Below, piece by piece: positions 57,262 to 64,000 of a DNA stretch of 64,000 bases; within the stretch, counting starts at the first letter, position 1; every line of letters starts with the position of its first letter. A program made the position numbers and the translations under genes. Under the pieces are notes generated by a model, which did no database searches, was not told the origin of the DNA, and saw nothing but the letters and a program-made list of their open reading frames with translations. Origin of the DNA: Modicisalibacter tunisiensis (GTDB taxonomy: Bacteria; Pseudomonadota; Gammaproteobacteria; Pseudomonadales; Halomonadaceae); assembly GCF_020148005.1 (NCBI RefSeq), contig NZ_JAGXFD010000001.1, positions 743,541-807,540 of the forward strand, given 5' to 3'.

Positions 57262-58082
57262 GACGCGTCCCTCCCCTCAACCAACAGCTCGGGATGGGAG
57301 GGCTTGTCGTGTTGCAGGCCCAGCAGGCTGGCAAGCGTGCCGCACAGTCGAGGCTGCTGAAGGGTGATCGCTGCGTCATGGGCAAAGGCCTCGCCGAACA
57401 GCCACAGAGGCACTCGGCGTTCCTCTTCCAGCAGGCCCGAGTGGGAGCCGTCGGCATTCATCCCATGGTCGGCGGTCACCATGACCTGGTAACCCTCAGC
57501 CAGCCAGGCCGGCAGGTAATCGGCCAGAGCGATATCGGCTCGCCGCGCGGCGTTGCGGTACTGGGGCGACTCCCCGCCATGACGGTGGCCGGCATCATCG
57601 ACATTCATGCTGTGTACCAGCAGGAAGTCAGGGTCGCTCAGACGGCGTAGCGCCTCGGCATCACTGAAGAGGTGGTCATCGGGATAGTGGTCCTGCCAGT
57701 AGAACAGCCCGGCCTGAATGGCACTTTCGGGATCCTGATGGAAACGATGGCGTGCCGGCACGAAGGGGGCTTCCAGATAGAGTTCGCTGACCCAGTGATA
57801 GGCCGCCGCGGCGGTCCGTCGCCCCTGGCGAACCGCCAGATCGAACAGGCTGGTGCCGGTGGAACGGCGCACCACCTGGTTATGCACCACACCGGAGTCC
57901 ACCGGGCGGTCCCCCGTCAGCAGGCACTCATAGAGCGGACGCGACATGGCGGGCAGTTCACAATCCAGCGTGTGATAGCTGCCACGGCCCGCCTCACACA
58001 GGGCATGCAGGTGGCCCATGGCGTGCTGACCCACGGCATGGTTGAGGCCATCTAGCACCACGAGTATGACGCGATGAGACAT
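57258..58082 (-). CDS. Alkaline phosphatase-superfamily phosphodiesterase/phosphatase
   Basis: Predicted 274-residue cytoplasmic enzyme without signal peptide. Metal-site pieces of the superfamily are visible: VVLDGLN at the N-terminus, a probable Ser nucleophile in LPAMSRPLYECLLTG, NVDDAGHRHGGESPQYRN and VTADHGMNADGSH. Related enzymes are nucleotide pyrophosphatases, phosphodiesterases and phosphonoacetate hydrolases; this one is shorter than most. Embedded in the importer operon, it probably attacks the incoming P-ester or phosphonate. Confidence 0.8.
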   Translation of the reverse strand: MSHRVILVVLDGLNHAVGQHAMGHLHALCEAGRGSYHTLDCELPAMSRPLYECLLTGDRPVDSGVVHNQVVRRSTGTSLFDLAVRQGRRTAAAAYHWVSELYLEAPFVPARHRFHQDPESAIQAGLFYWQDHYPDDHLFSDAEALRRLSDPDFLLVHSMNVDDAGHRHGGESPQYRNAARRADIALADYLPAWLAEGYQVMVTADHGMNADGSHSGLLEEERRVPLWLFGEAFAHDAAITLQQPRLCGTLASLLGLQHDKPSHPELLVEGRDAS

Positions 58083-58137
58083 GCAAACCTCCTTGCCGCC
58101 TCACGGGGAGGCCGCAATCGATGAGAAAGCGGAAGGG

Positions 58138-59217
58138 TTACTGCTGGTGAATCAGTACCTGAGACTGCCACTGGCGCGGCAGCTGGCGGGCACTCTGTTC
58201 CCAAGCCTCGAAATCTTCCACCGGCCGGGCCTTGGCGTATTGCTCGTTGGGCAGCAGCTTGGCGGCGATCTCCTCGGGGAGGGTCAGGTGCTGAGCGCGG
58301 ATCGGCCGGGCATAGCCTTCTGCCAGGTTGAACTGGCCCTCATCGGAAAGGATGAACTCGCGTGCCAGCTTGGCGGCGTTGGGGTGCGGGGCATGCTTGT
58401 TGATGATGGTGGCATAGCCGGAGGTGACCGAGGCATCGGAGGGGATCACCACCTCGAAGGCGTCACGATCGATCTGGTCGCGATAGTTGAGGGCGTTGAA
58501 GTCCCACAGCAGGGCCACCTCGACCTCGCCTTTCTCGAGGTTGGCGATGCTGGGATCCGCCAGCGAAAGACGCCCTTGGCGTGCCAGCTCGGCAAACAGC
58601 TCCAGCCCCGGGGCCAGATCGCTTTCATCGCCACCGTTGGCAAAGGCCGCCGCCAGCACGGAGCTGTTGGCCTGAGCCGCCTGACCCACAGCGCCTAATG
58701 ACACGCTGTACTCTCCCTCGGCCAGATCGGCGAAGCTGCGCGGGCGCTCCTCTTCCGGTACCAGCTGCTTGTTGGTCATGAAGGCGATGGTGCCGGTATA
58801 GCCGAGCATCCAGTGGCCGTCGTCGTCCTTGGCCCAGTCCGGGATCTCGTCCCAGGTGGTCGGCTTGTAGGGCTGAGTGACGCCCTCCGCCACGGCGATC
58901 GGGCCGAAGCTGATGCCCACGTCACCGATGTCGGCGGTCGCGTTCTCGCCTTCCGCCTTGAACTTGGCGATCTCCTCGGCGGAACTCATGTCCGTATCCA
59001 TGTGCTCCAGGCCGTAATGCTCCTTGAGGTCCGCCCAGGTGTCCTTCCAGTTGGCCCAGGTATCCGGCATGCCGACGCTGTCGACACGGCCCTCCTCCTG
59101 GGCGGCAGCGATCAGATCTGACAGATCGGAGGATGCCTGCGCCTGGCCGGCGAACAGCGTGGTGCCCAGGGCAGCGGTCAGAGTGAGGCGAAGCAGCGTC
59201 GAACGTGTCGGATTCAC
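58138..59217 (-). CDS. ABC transporter periplasmic substrate-binding protein
   Basis: Predicted 359 residues with a cleavable signal peptide (basic start, hydrophobic core, cleavage after AGQAQA). The mature protein is a two-lobed extracellular solute-binding protein (bacterial type 6/8-like) with VDSVGMPDTWANWKDTW and GDVGISFGPIAVAEG. The family spans iron(III), thiamine, spermidine and 2-aminoethylphosphonate binders. Operon partners (two phosphatases, UTRA regulator) favour an organophosphorus ligand, but no ligand residues can be assigned. Confidence 0.87.
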   Translation of the reverse strand: MNPTRSTLLRLTLTAALGTTLFAGQAQASSDLSDLIAAAQEEGRVDSVGMPDTWANWKDTWADLKEHYGLEHMDTDMSSAEEIAKFKAEGENATADIGDVGISFGPIAVAEGVTQPYKPTTWDEIPDWAKDDDGHWMLGYTGTIAFMTNKQLVPEEERPRSFADLAEGEYSVSLGAVGQAAQANSSVLAAAFANGGDESDLAPGLELFAELARQGRLSLADPSIANLEKGEVEVALLWDFNALNYRDQIDRDAFEVVIPSDASVTSGYATIINKHAPHPNAAKLAREFILSDEGQFNLAEGYARPIRAQHLTLPEEIAAKLLPNEQYAKARPVEDFEAWEQSARQLPRQWQSQVLIHQQ

Positions 59218-59255
59218 GGTGTGGCTCCATGCAGGTGGTCAGGATGAAACCGTCA

Positions 59256-59270
59256 TCTGGTCTAGTTCAG
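59256..59270. promoter_or_regulatory. GntR/UTRA operator 1 (near importer genes)
   Basis: TCTGGTCTAGTTCAG, an imperfect dyad close to the PhnF-type sequence TGGTATAGACCA. An exact inverted copy is found at 59461-59475 beside the regulator gene. It lies 39 bases upstream of the binding-protein start. Confidence 0.72.
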
Positions 59271-59460
59271 AAGCGGCTGACAGGAGGCACACTAGGCCGA
59301 CAAGGTGACAGTGGCGTGTCGGTAACATGGCAAATGGATTGCCTGCCGCCGTTCTCGACAAACGTTGGCATCGTTGGTATTCCATGGAACTGCTGTCATC
59401 GTGACGACATGGAAGTTTCGCTAGGCTGACACGCAGCATGCCGTTTATAACGGCCGACAA

Positions 59461-59475
59461 CTGAACTAGACCAGA
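59461..59475. promoter_or_regulatory. GntR/UTRA operator 2 (near regulator gene)
   Basis: CTGAACTAGACCAGA, the exact reverse complement of the site at 59256-59270, 21 bases before the regulator ATG. A matched pair facing each promoter suggests that the regulator controls both the importer operon and itself. A CTGTCAT half-site of Pho-box type is at 59393. Confidence 0.72.
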
Positions 59476-59496
59476 AACGAGACACCATTGACCACG

Positions 59497-60264
59497 ATGC
59501 CACCGCCCTCTCCGACGTCAGCACACAGTCCCCCCCCACCCAGCCTGACGCCACCGGCGCATCGACTGCGCCATGCGCTGCTCGACATGTTGGCCGACAA
59601 GGCCGTCGGTCACGGAACGCGGCTACCCTCGGAACGGCAGATGATGGCGAGCTTCGGTACTACCCGCATTACCCTGCGAGAAGCGCTGACGCTGCTGGAA
59701 GCCGAGGGGCGCATCTATCGGGAGAATCGTCGTGGCTGGTTCGTCTCCCCGCCACGCCTGCGCTATGACCTGCTGGCCTGCCTGCCTTTCCGGGAGATGG
59801 TGGAGTCTCAGCAGCGCCGGGCCGACACATACGTATTGGAGGCAACTCGGCGCCCAGCGTCTGCCAGAATTGCTGCCCGCCTGGGGATCATGGAGGCCAC
59901 ACCGGTCTACCATATCGTCAGAGCCCGTCACGTCGATGGTCGCCCCGTACTGCATGTGGAGCACCACCTGCGTACGGATTGCTTCCCGGGGATTCTCGAC
60001 CACGACCTCGAGAGCCGTTCGCTGACCGAGCTCTATCGTAGCCACTACGGGATCCGCGTTAGTCGCGTGAGCTTCGAGCTCTGCTCCACGGTGCTGGATG
60101 AGCGCGCCGCCGATGCTCTACGCGCCGCAGCAGGCGGTCCGGCTCAGCGTGTGACGCGCATCAACTACGACCAGAACGGGCGGGCCATTGATTGCGATGA
60201 TGAGCTCTGGCGGCACGATGCCATCGAGCTCACGCTATCGGCAGCACCGCAGAGTGGGTCATAA
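59497..60264 (+). CDS. GntR-family regulator with UTRA domain
   Basis: Predicted 255 residues. A Pro-rich start is followed by a GntR winged helix (LPSERQMMASFGTTRITLREALTLLEAEGRIYRENRRGWFV, about 35-85, quoted in two parts: LPSERQMMASFG and TLLEAEGRIYRE) and a C-terminal UTRA ligand domain (about 100-245) with PVYHIVRARHVDGRPVLHVE. HutC/PhnF-type members bind small metabolites, including phosphonate-related ones. Divergent from the importer operon with twin operators between them. ATG 59497 is preferred; a TTG at 59488 is possible. Confidence 0.85.
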   Translation: MPPPSPTSAHSPPPPSLTPPAHRLRHALLDMLADKAVGHGTRLPSERQMMASFGTTRITLREALTLLEAEGRIYRENRRGWFVSPPRLRYDLLACLPFREMVESQQRRADTYVLEATRRPASARIAARLGIMEATPVYHIVRARHVDGRPVLHVEHHLRTDCFPGILDHDLESRSLTELYRSHYGIRVSRVSFELCSTVLDERAADALRAAAGGPAQRVTRINYDQNGRAIDCDDELWRHDAIELTLSAAPQSGS

Positions 60265-60359
60265 GTGGAGGATTCTGGTTGGTCAATCCGCAACATCGAA
60301 GAGCCATCAAATACCATCACCTCAGTTGCCATCACTCATTTCCTATGCTGCTTTTAGTA

Positions 60360-60396
60360 AATGACGCGGCAGAGTGAACTGCCCTTCCGCGTCATT
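60360..60396. terminator. Hairpin between converging gntR and yjiH genes
   Basis: AATGACGC / GCGTCATT arms with an inner GGCAG-AGTGAA-CTGCC stem and a CTTCC bulge on one side. It lies between two converging genes and could terminate both transcripts, but neither strand has a strong U-tract. Confidence 0.45.
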
Positions 60397-60415
60397 CCAT
60401 TGATAAAGCCCTAAA

Positions 60416-61759
60416 TCAGAAGATCAGATGCGTGGCCAACGCCACCAGAGGGATAGCCAACAGAGTGCGGACCAGGAAGATCACCACCAGATCCTTGACG
60501 GACAGCGGAATACTGGACTCCAGCATGGCGTTTGCACTCTCGGTAAAGAAGATGATCTGAACCGTGGACAAGGTGCAGACAAAGAAGATCGCCATGGGGC
60601 TGACATCGGCACCGGAGATGATGATGGCCGGCAAAGCGATTTCGGCGATGGACACCAGGACCGTAGGCGCAATCGCATGGGCATCCGGCAGCTGCATCAG
60701 CTGAATCAGCGGTTCGACCACGACGCCCAGATAGTCGAACACCGGTGTATAAGTGGCCAGCAACAGGGCCAGGGTGGCGATGGACAGGATGAAAGCCACG
60801 ATCTTTTGGGCAAAGGTGATAGCCTCCCAGAACCCCTGGTAAAGAGCCTCCGGCCGCGTCTGTGCCGCCCGGGCAGCCGCCGCCGAGCAGGCGCGCGCCA
60901 GGATATGGCCTTCCGCATCATCACGCAGATCGTCCGCGGTCTGTTCACGCCCCTCATAATAATGATCCTGCTTGCGTGACAGCGGCGGAATGCGTACCAC
61001 GACAGCAGCCAGGGTGAAATTGATCAAAAAGGAGACGAGGATCATGTGGGGGAGATACTCCATGATCCCGCCGATCGAGGCCAGCAAAGCGAAGAAGCCA
61101 AGGCTACAGATACTGAAATTGGTCGCGATACTGGCTGACTCCCGCTCGGTGTAGTACCCCCCCTTGTACAGCTTGTTGGTGATGAAGATCCCCACCGCCG
61201 GGGCGGCCACGAAGGAGGCAACGGCATCCACAGCGGAGCGTCCCGGCAGGCGATACAGCGGGCGCATCAGCGGCTCCATCAGGGTGCCGATGAATTCCAG
61301 GAAGCCGAACTCAGTCAGAAAAAGCACCAAGAAACCAGCAATGGCGACGGTGAGAAAGACGCTGCCTCCGAGGTACAAGGCTAGACCGCCCACATCATCG
61401 TGCAGCAGCCAGTCGGGGCCGATACCGAATACCAGCAGCGTGGCAAAGAAAGCCGCCAGCAGAAAAGCCAGGCCACTCATCACCCCATCCTTGCGATGAT
61501 AACGACGCAGGGCGGCGTTGCCGGATACTCTGGATACCAGCCAGGTCAGGCACAGAAGGCCGATAATGCCCAGCGTGAGGTAATCGATCGAACCGCCGAG
61601 CAGCCCCTTGACATAATCGATGATCATGACCAGAGGTATCTTGCTCTCGCCTTCCCCCACCGGAAGTGGAACGAAGAAGATACCGAGTCCAATGAGGCTG
61701 CCAAAAACCGCCTTCAGGGCACCCGCGGCACCGGGCTGAAACACTTCTACTTTGTTCAT
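60416..61759 (-). CDS. YjiH-type membrane protein (nucleoside-recognition/Gate domain)
   Basis: Predicted 447 residues, about eleven hydrophobic helices. The Gate-domain pieces GRSAVDAVASFVAAPAVGIFI and the C-terminal repeat VLVSIAEIALPAIIISGADVS are characteristic of the YjiH family, whose substrate is unknown. ATG 61759 is chosen because the upstream extension lacks a membrane-protein-like start, and AATTGGAGAATTAC precedes it. Its gene lies downstream of the etfA fragment on the same strand. Confidence 0.82.
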   Translation of the reverse strand: MNKVEVFQPGAAGALKAVFGSLIGLGIFFVPLPVGEGESKIPLVMIIDYVKGLLGGSIDYLTLGIIGLLCLTWLVSRVSGNAALRRYHRKDGVMSGLAFLLAAFFATLLVFGIGPDWLLHDDVGGLALYLGGSVFLTVAIAGFLVLFLTEFGFLEFIGTLMEPLMRPLYRLPGRSAVDAVASFVAAPAVGIFITNKLYKGGYYTERESASIATNFSICSLGFFALLASIGGIMEYLPHMILVSFLINFTLAAVVVRIPPLSRKQDHYYEGREQTADDLRDDAEGHILARACSAAAARAAQTRPEALYQGFWEAITFAQKIVAFILSIATLALLLATYTPVFDYLGVVVEPLIQLMQLPDAHAIAPTVLVSIAEIALPAIIISGADVSPMAIFFVCTLSTVQIIFFTESANAMLESSIPLSVKDLVVIFLVRTLLAIPLVALATHLIF

Positions 61760-61863
61760 TGTAATTCTCCAATTGGCAGGTAGTGGGTCGCGACAAGAGA
61801 CTCGACTACAAGGCCCGACCTGATACAAATACCGGAACCGGTAATAAGCTCGTGAGCTTTCGC

Positions 61864-62675
61864 CTATAATTGTTGTTCGAGTTCGGGTACGGCCTCGAAG
61901 AGATCGGCGACCAATCCATAGTCAGCCACCTGGAAGATCGGCGCCTCCTCGTCCTTGTTGATGGCCACGATCACCTTGGAGTCCTTCATGCCGGCCAGGT
62001 GCTGGATGGCACCCGAGATGCCCACGGCGATGTAGAGGTCCGGGGCGACGATCTTGCCGGTCTGGCCCACCTGCATGTCGTTGGGAACGAAGCCGGCGTC
62101 CACCGCGGCACGCGAGGCACCGATGGCCGCCCCCAGCTTGTCGGCGATGCCATCCAGCAGCTTGAAGTTTTCGCCGTTACCCATGCCGCGACCACCGGAG
62201 ATTACCACCTTGGCCGCCCCCAGCTCGGGGCGGTCGGACTGGGCTAGCTCCTCCTTGAGGAAGGTGGACTGGGCGTTGTCGGCCACAAAATCCACCGCCT
62301 CAATGGCGGCGCTGCCACCCTCGGCCACCGCATCGAAGCCGGTGGAGCGCACGGTGATCACCTTGAGGGCGTCCTCGCTCTGGACCGTGGCGATGGCGTT
62401 GCCGGCGTAGATCGGGCGTTTGAAGGTATCCGGAGATTCGACGGCGATGATCTCGGAGATCTGCGCCACGTCCTTGAGCGCGGCAACCCGGGGCAGCACG
62501 TTCTTGCCGGTGGTGGAGGCCGCGGCCAGCACGTGGCTGTAGTCGCCGGCAAGCTCCGCGAGCAGCGCCGCGGTGGGCTCGGCCAGCAGGTGGGCATAGG
62601 CGGCATTGTCGGCCACGCGCACCTTGCTGACGCCGTCGAGCTTGGCGGCGGCCTCGGCGAGGCCATCCATGCCCG
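61864..62675 (-). pseudogene. etfA: etfA fragment, electron transfer flavoprotein alpha (5' end missing)
   Basis: The C-terminal four fifths of EtfA are intact: [20 protein letters not shown], then [56 protein letters not shown] and the FAD-binding [20 protein letters not shown]. Homology stops at about 62675; the N-terminal 50 or so residues and etfB, which normally precedes etfA, are absent. Upstream codons in this frame are antisense to an ATP synthase gamma fragment. Either a deletion/inversion scar or a join in the assembly. Confidence 0.82.
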
Positions 62676-63054
62676 GCTCGGCGACACGCCGCTGACGGTC
62701 AGCCTGCTGCACGCCCGCCCGGGCGACACCGGCGAGCCGCCCCCGGTGACCCGCCGCACCCTGCTGCCCTTCGACTACTCCCGCTTCCCCGTCTCCCGAC
62801 GCCGCGCGCCCCCGGCCACCCATCTGGATGCCACGACGCTGGTCGAGGCGCTGGCCGACGAGTACCTGCACGCCGAGCTCCACGAGGCAATCCTGCTGGC
62901 CTTCGTCGCCGAGAACGAGGCGCGCCTGTCGGCGATGATCGCCGCCCAGAGCCACCTCGACACGCGCCGCGAGACGCTGCTCGGCGACTATCACCGTGCC
63001 CGCCAGGAGGCGATCACCGAGGAGATCATCACCCTGGCCGCCTCGCGGCTGTAA
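62676..63054 (+). pseudogene. ATP synthase gamma subunit fragment (C-terminal, N-ATPase-like)
   Basis: In the plus-strand frame from about 62676 to the stop at 63054 the sequence reads [14 protein letters not shown] ... LLPFDYSRF ... [22 protein letters not shown] ... [21 protein letters not shown]. The last part is the conserved C-terminal helix of F1 gamma subunits, which runs up the central stalk. The divergent type fits the alternative Na+-translocating N-ATPase operon rather than the housekeeping gamma. Everything 5' of it, including the other ATPase genes, is missing at the junction with etfA. Confidence 0.75.
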
Positions 63055-63148
63055 CCGACTGTTTTCCCGTGCAGCAAAACGCAGCCATTAAGCGACCGTT
63101 AAGACACGCTCTCGATAGTGGCCACGTCCCGTTCCCGAGTGGCCCGTC

Positions 63149-64000
63149 ATGTACCTGCTTACCCGCCTACGCCGTCACACCGCCATGCGCCAGCTGGGCA
63201 AGCGCCTGGAGAAGCGCGCCAAGGCCTGGCTCTACCGCCGGCTCGCCGTGTCATCCGCTGCGCCTCCCGCGACGCCGCAGACCCTGGAGGGCGTCCGGCG
63301 GGTGCTGCTGGTGCGCCCCAACTTCCGCATCGGCAATGCCCTGATCAGCGCCCGGCTGATCCAGGCGCTGGCCGCGGGGCGGCCCGACCTCGAGATCGAC
63401 TACCTGGCCACCGATACCACCGTCGCCCTGTTCGCGGGCATGCCGCTGACCCACTGTCACGCCCTCGGCCGGGACATGCTGCTTCGCCCGTGGAAACTCG
63501 CCGCGCTGTGGCGCACGCTGCGCCGGCGCCGCTACGACCTGGCCATCCAGGTGGCGGACACCTCCCTGACCGGCCGGCTCTGCCTGAAGGCCGCCAGGGC
63601 CCGGCGAACCCTGGGCGCCGACTCGCGCCTGGCCGGGCTCTACGATCAGGTCTACCGCCTGCCGCCCGGCCACAATCACGTCTACGACGTGGCGGCGGCC
63701 ATCGCGCGCACCCTGGGACTGGCGTGCGAGGCGCGACCCTGGATGACGATCTCGGATGCCGAGCGTACCCGGGCGACGACCGGGCTCCGGCAACTGGCCG
63801 ACCGGCCGTTCGAGGTCGGCGTGTTCGTGGGCGGGCACCTGAACAAGCGCCTGCCGCTGGATTTCTGGCGGGCGCTGTGCGACGAACTCAACGCGCGCGG
63901 CCGGCGCTTCGTGCTGCTGATCGGCCCGGAGGAAGCCGCGATGCGCCCGGCCCTGGAGGCCCGCTGCGGCCGGCATGGCCGCGTGGCCCCCGCCATGACT
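63149..64000 (+). CDS. GT9 heptosyltransferase-family protein (3' end beyond window)
   Basis: An open frame from ATG 63149 runs to the end, 284 codons without a stop. It shows VRRVLLVRPNFRIGNALISARLIQAL, a GT9 (heptosyltransferase/ADP-heptose:LPS) N-terminal Rossmann start, then YDLAIQVADTSL, and a donor-side segment FEVGVFVGGHLNKRLPLDFW with LLIGPEE. It should transfer a sugar in lipopolysaccharide or another glycan. No strong ribosome site precedes it, and the N-terminus has about 50 extra basic residues before the fold. Confidence 0.8.
   Translation, partial: MYLLTRLRRHTAMRQLGKRLEKRAKAWLYRRLAVSSAAPPATPQTLEGVRRVLLVRPNFRIGNALISARLIQALAAGRPDLEIDYLATDTTVALFAGMPLTHCHALGRDMLLRPWKLAALWRTLRRRRYDLAIQVADTSLTGRLCLKAARARRTLGADSRLAGLYDQVYRLPPGHNHVYDVAAAIARTLGLACEARPWMTISDAERTRATTGLRQLADRPFEVGVFVGGHLNKRLPLDFWRALCDELNARGRRFVLLIGPEEAAMRPALEARCGRHGRVAPAMT

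Noticed and set aside
59393-59413. Complete Pho box upstream of the importer operon
   Set aside because: Only the first CTGTCAT half is good; the second half matches at four of seven positions, so PhoB control is not supported.

Overview
The window is GC-rich, with genes densely packed on both strands. Gene content points to a gammaproteobacterium of the Halomonas type: two PII genes around amtB, an Fpr/FinR pair, pgaABCD, a membrane-bound nitrate reductase, and several families of palindromic intergenic repeats. The genus is an inference from gene content, not a database match.

Layout. 1-6.3 kb holds housekeeping genes: the start of malate synthase G, an alpha/beta hydrolase with a small lipoprotein, a HisC-like aminotransferase, a CaCA-family antiporter, ComM and UbiK. 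6.4-8.9 kb is a nitrogen module (glnK-amtB-second PII) with a clear NtrC dyad and a sigma-54 promoter. 8.9-10.8 kb is fpr with a divergent FinR-type LysR regulator. 11.1-17.1 kb is pgaABCD, for poly-N-acetylglucosamine synthesis and export. Converging on it is a two-gene signalling unit: an RsbQ/KAI2-type hydrolase and a diguanylate cyclase with a PAS-like N-terminus. 19.4-21.3 kb is an FtsH-type protease. The next intergenic region carries two tandem GGA-hairpin RNAs of the CsrB/RsmZ type. 21.8-36.4 kb is a nitrate respiration locus: narK (two-domain fusion), narGHJI, a parvulin and a DGC protein on the minus strand, and narXL plus an isolated SdhB-like protein on the plus strand. 36.5-41.6 kb holds a hemerythrin, a REP-like repeat array, NnrS, flavohaemoglobin Hmp and a TehA/SLAC1-type channel. 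41.6-53.6 kb is a six-gene, co-oriented DNA-defence island combining type III Mod and Res with a SNF2 helicase, DUF4391, an AlbA_2 protein and an Mrr-like nuclease. 53.8-60.3 kb is an ABC importer operon with an alkaline-phosphatase-superfamily enzyme and a HAD phosphatase, facing a divergent GntR/UTRA regulator with matching operators. 60.4-64 kb has a YjiH-type membrane protein, an etfA fragment abutting an ATP synthase gamma fragment, and a GT9 glycosyltransferase that runs off the end.

How the parts work together. Nitrate sensing (NarXL) and anaerobiosis (an Fnr/Anr-like box) probably drive narK-narGHJI, while Hmp, NnrS and possibly the hemerythrin deal with nitric oxide. No nitrite, NO or N2O reductase genes are visible here. 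The hydrolase-GGDEF unit is a plausible c-di-GMP input to PgaC/PgaD, and the Csr-type RNAs are a plausible post-transcriptional input; both links are inference. The points most worth a second look are the tandem Csr RNAs, the RsbQ-GGDEF pairing, the composite type III defence island, and the etfA/atpG junction.
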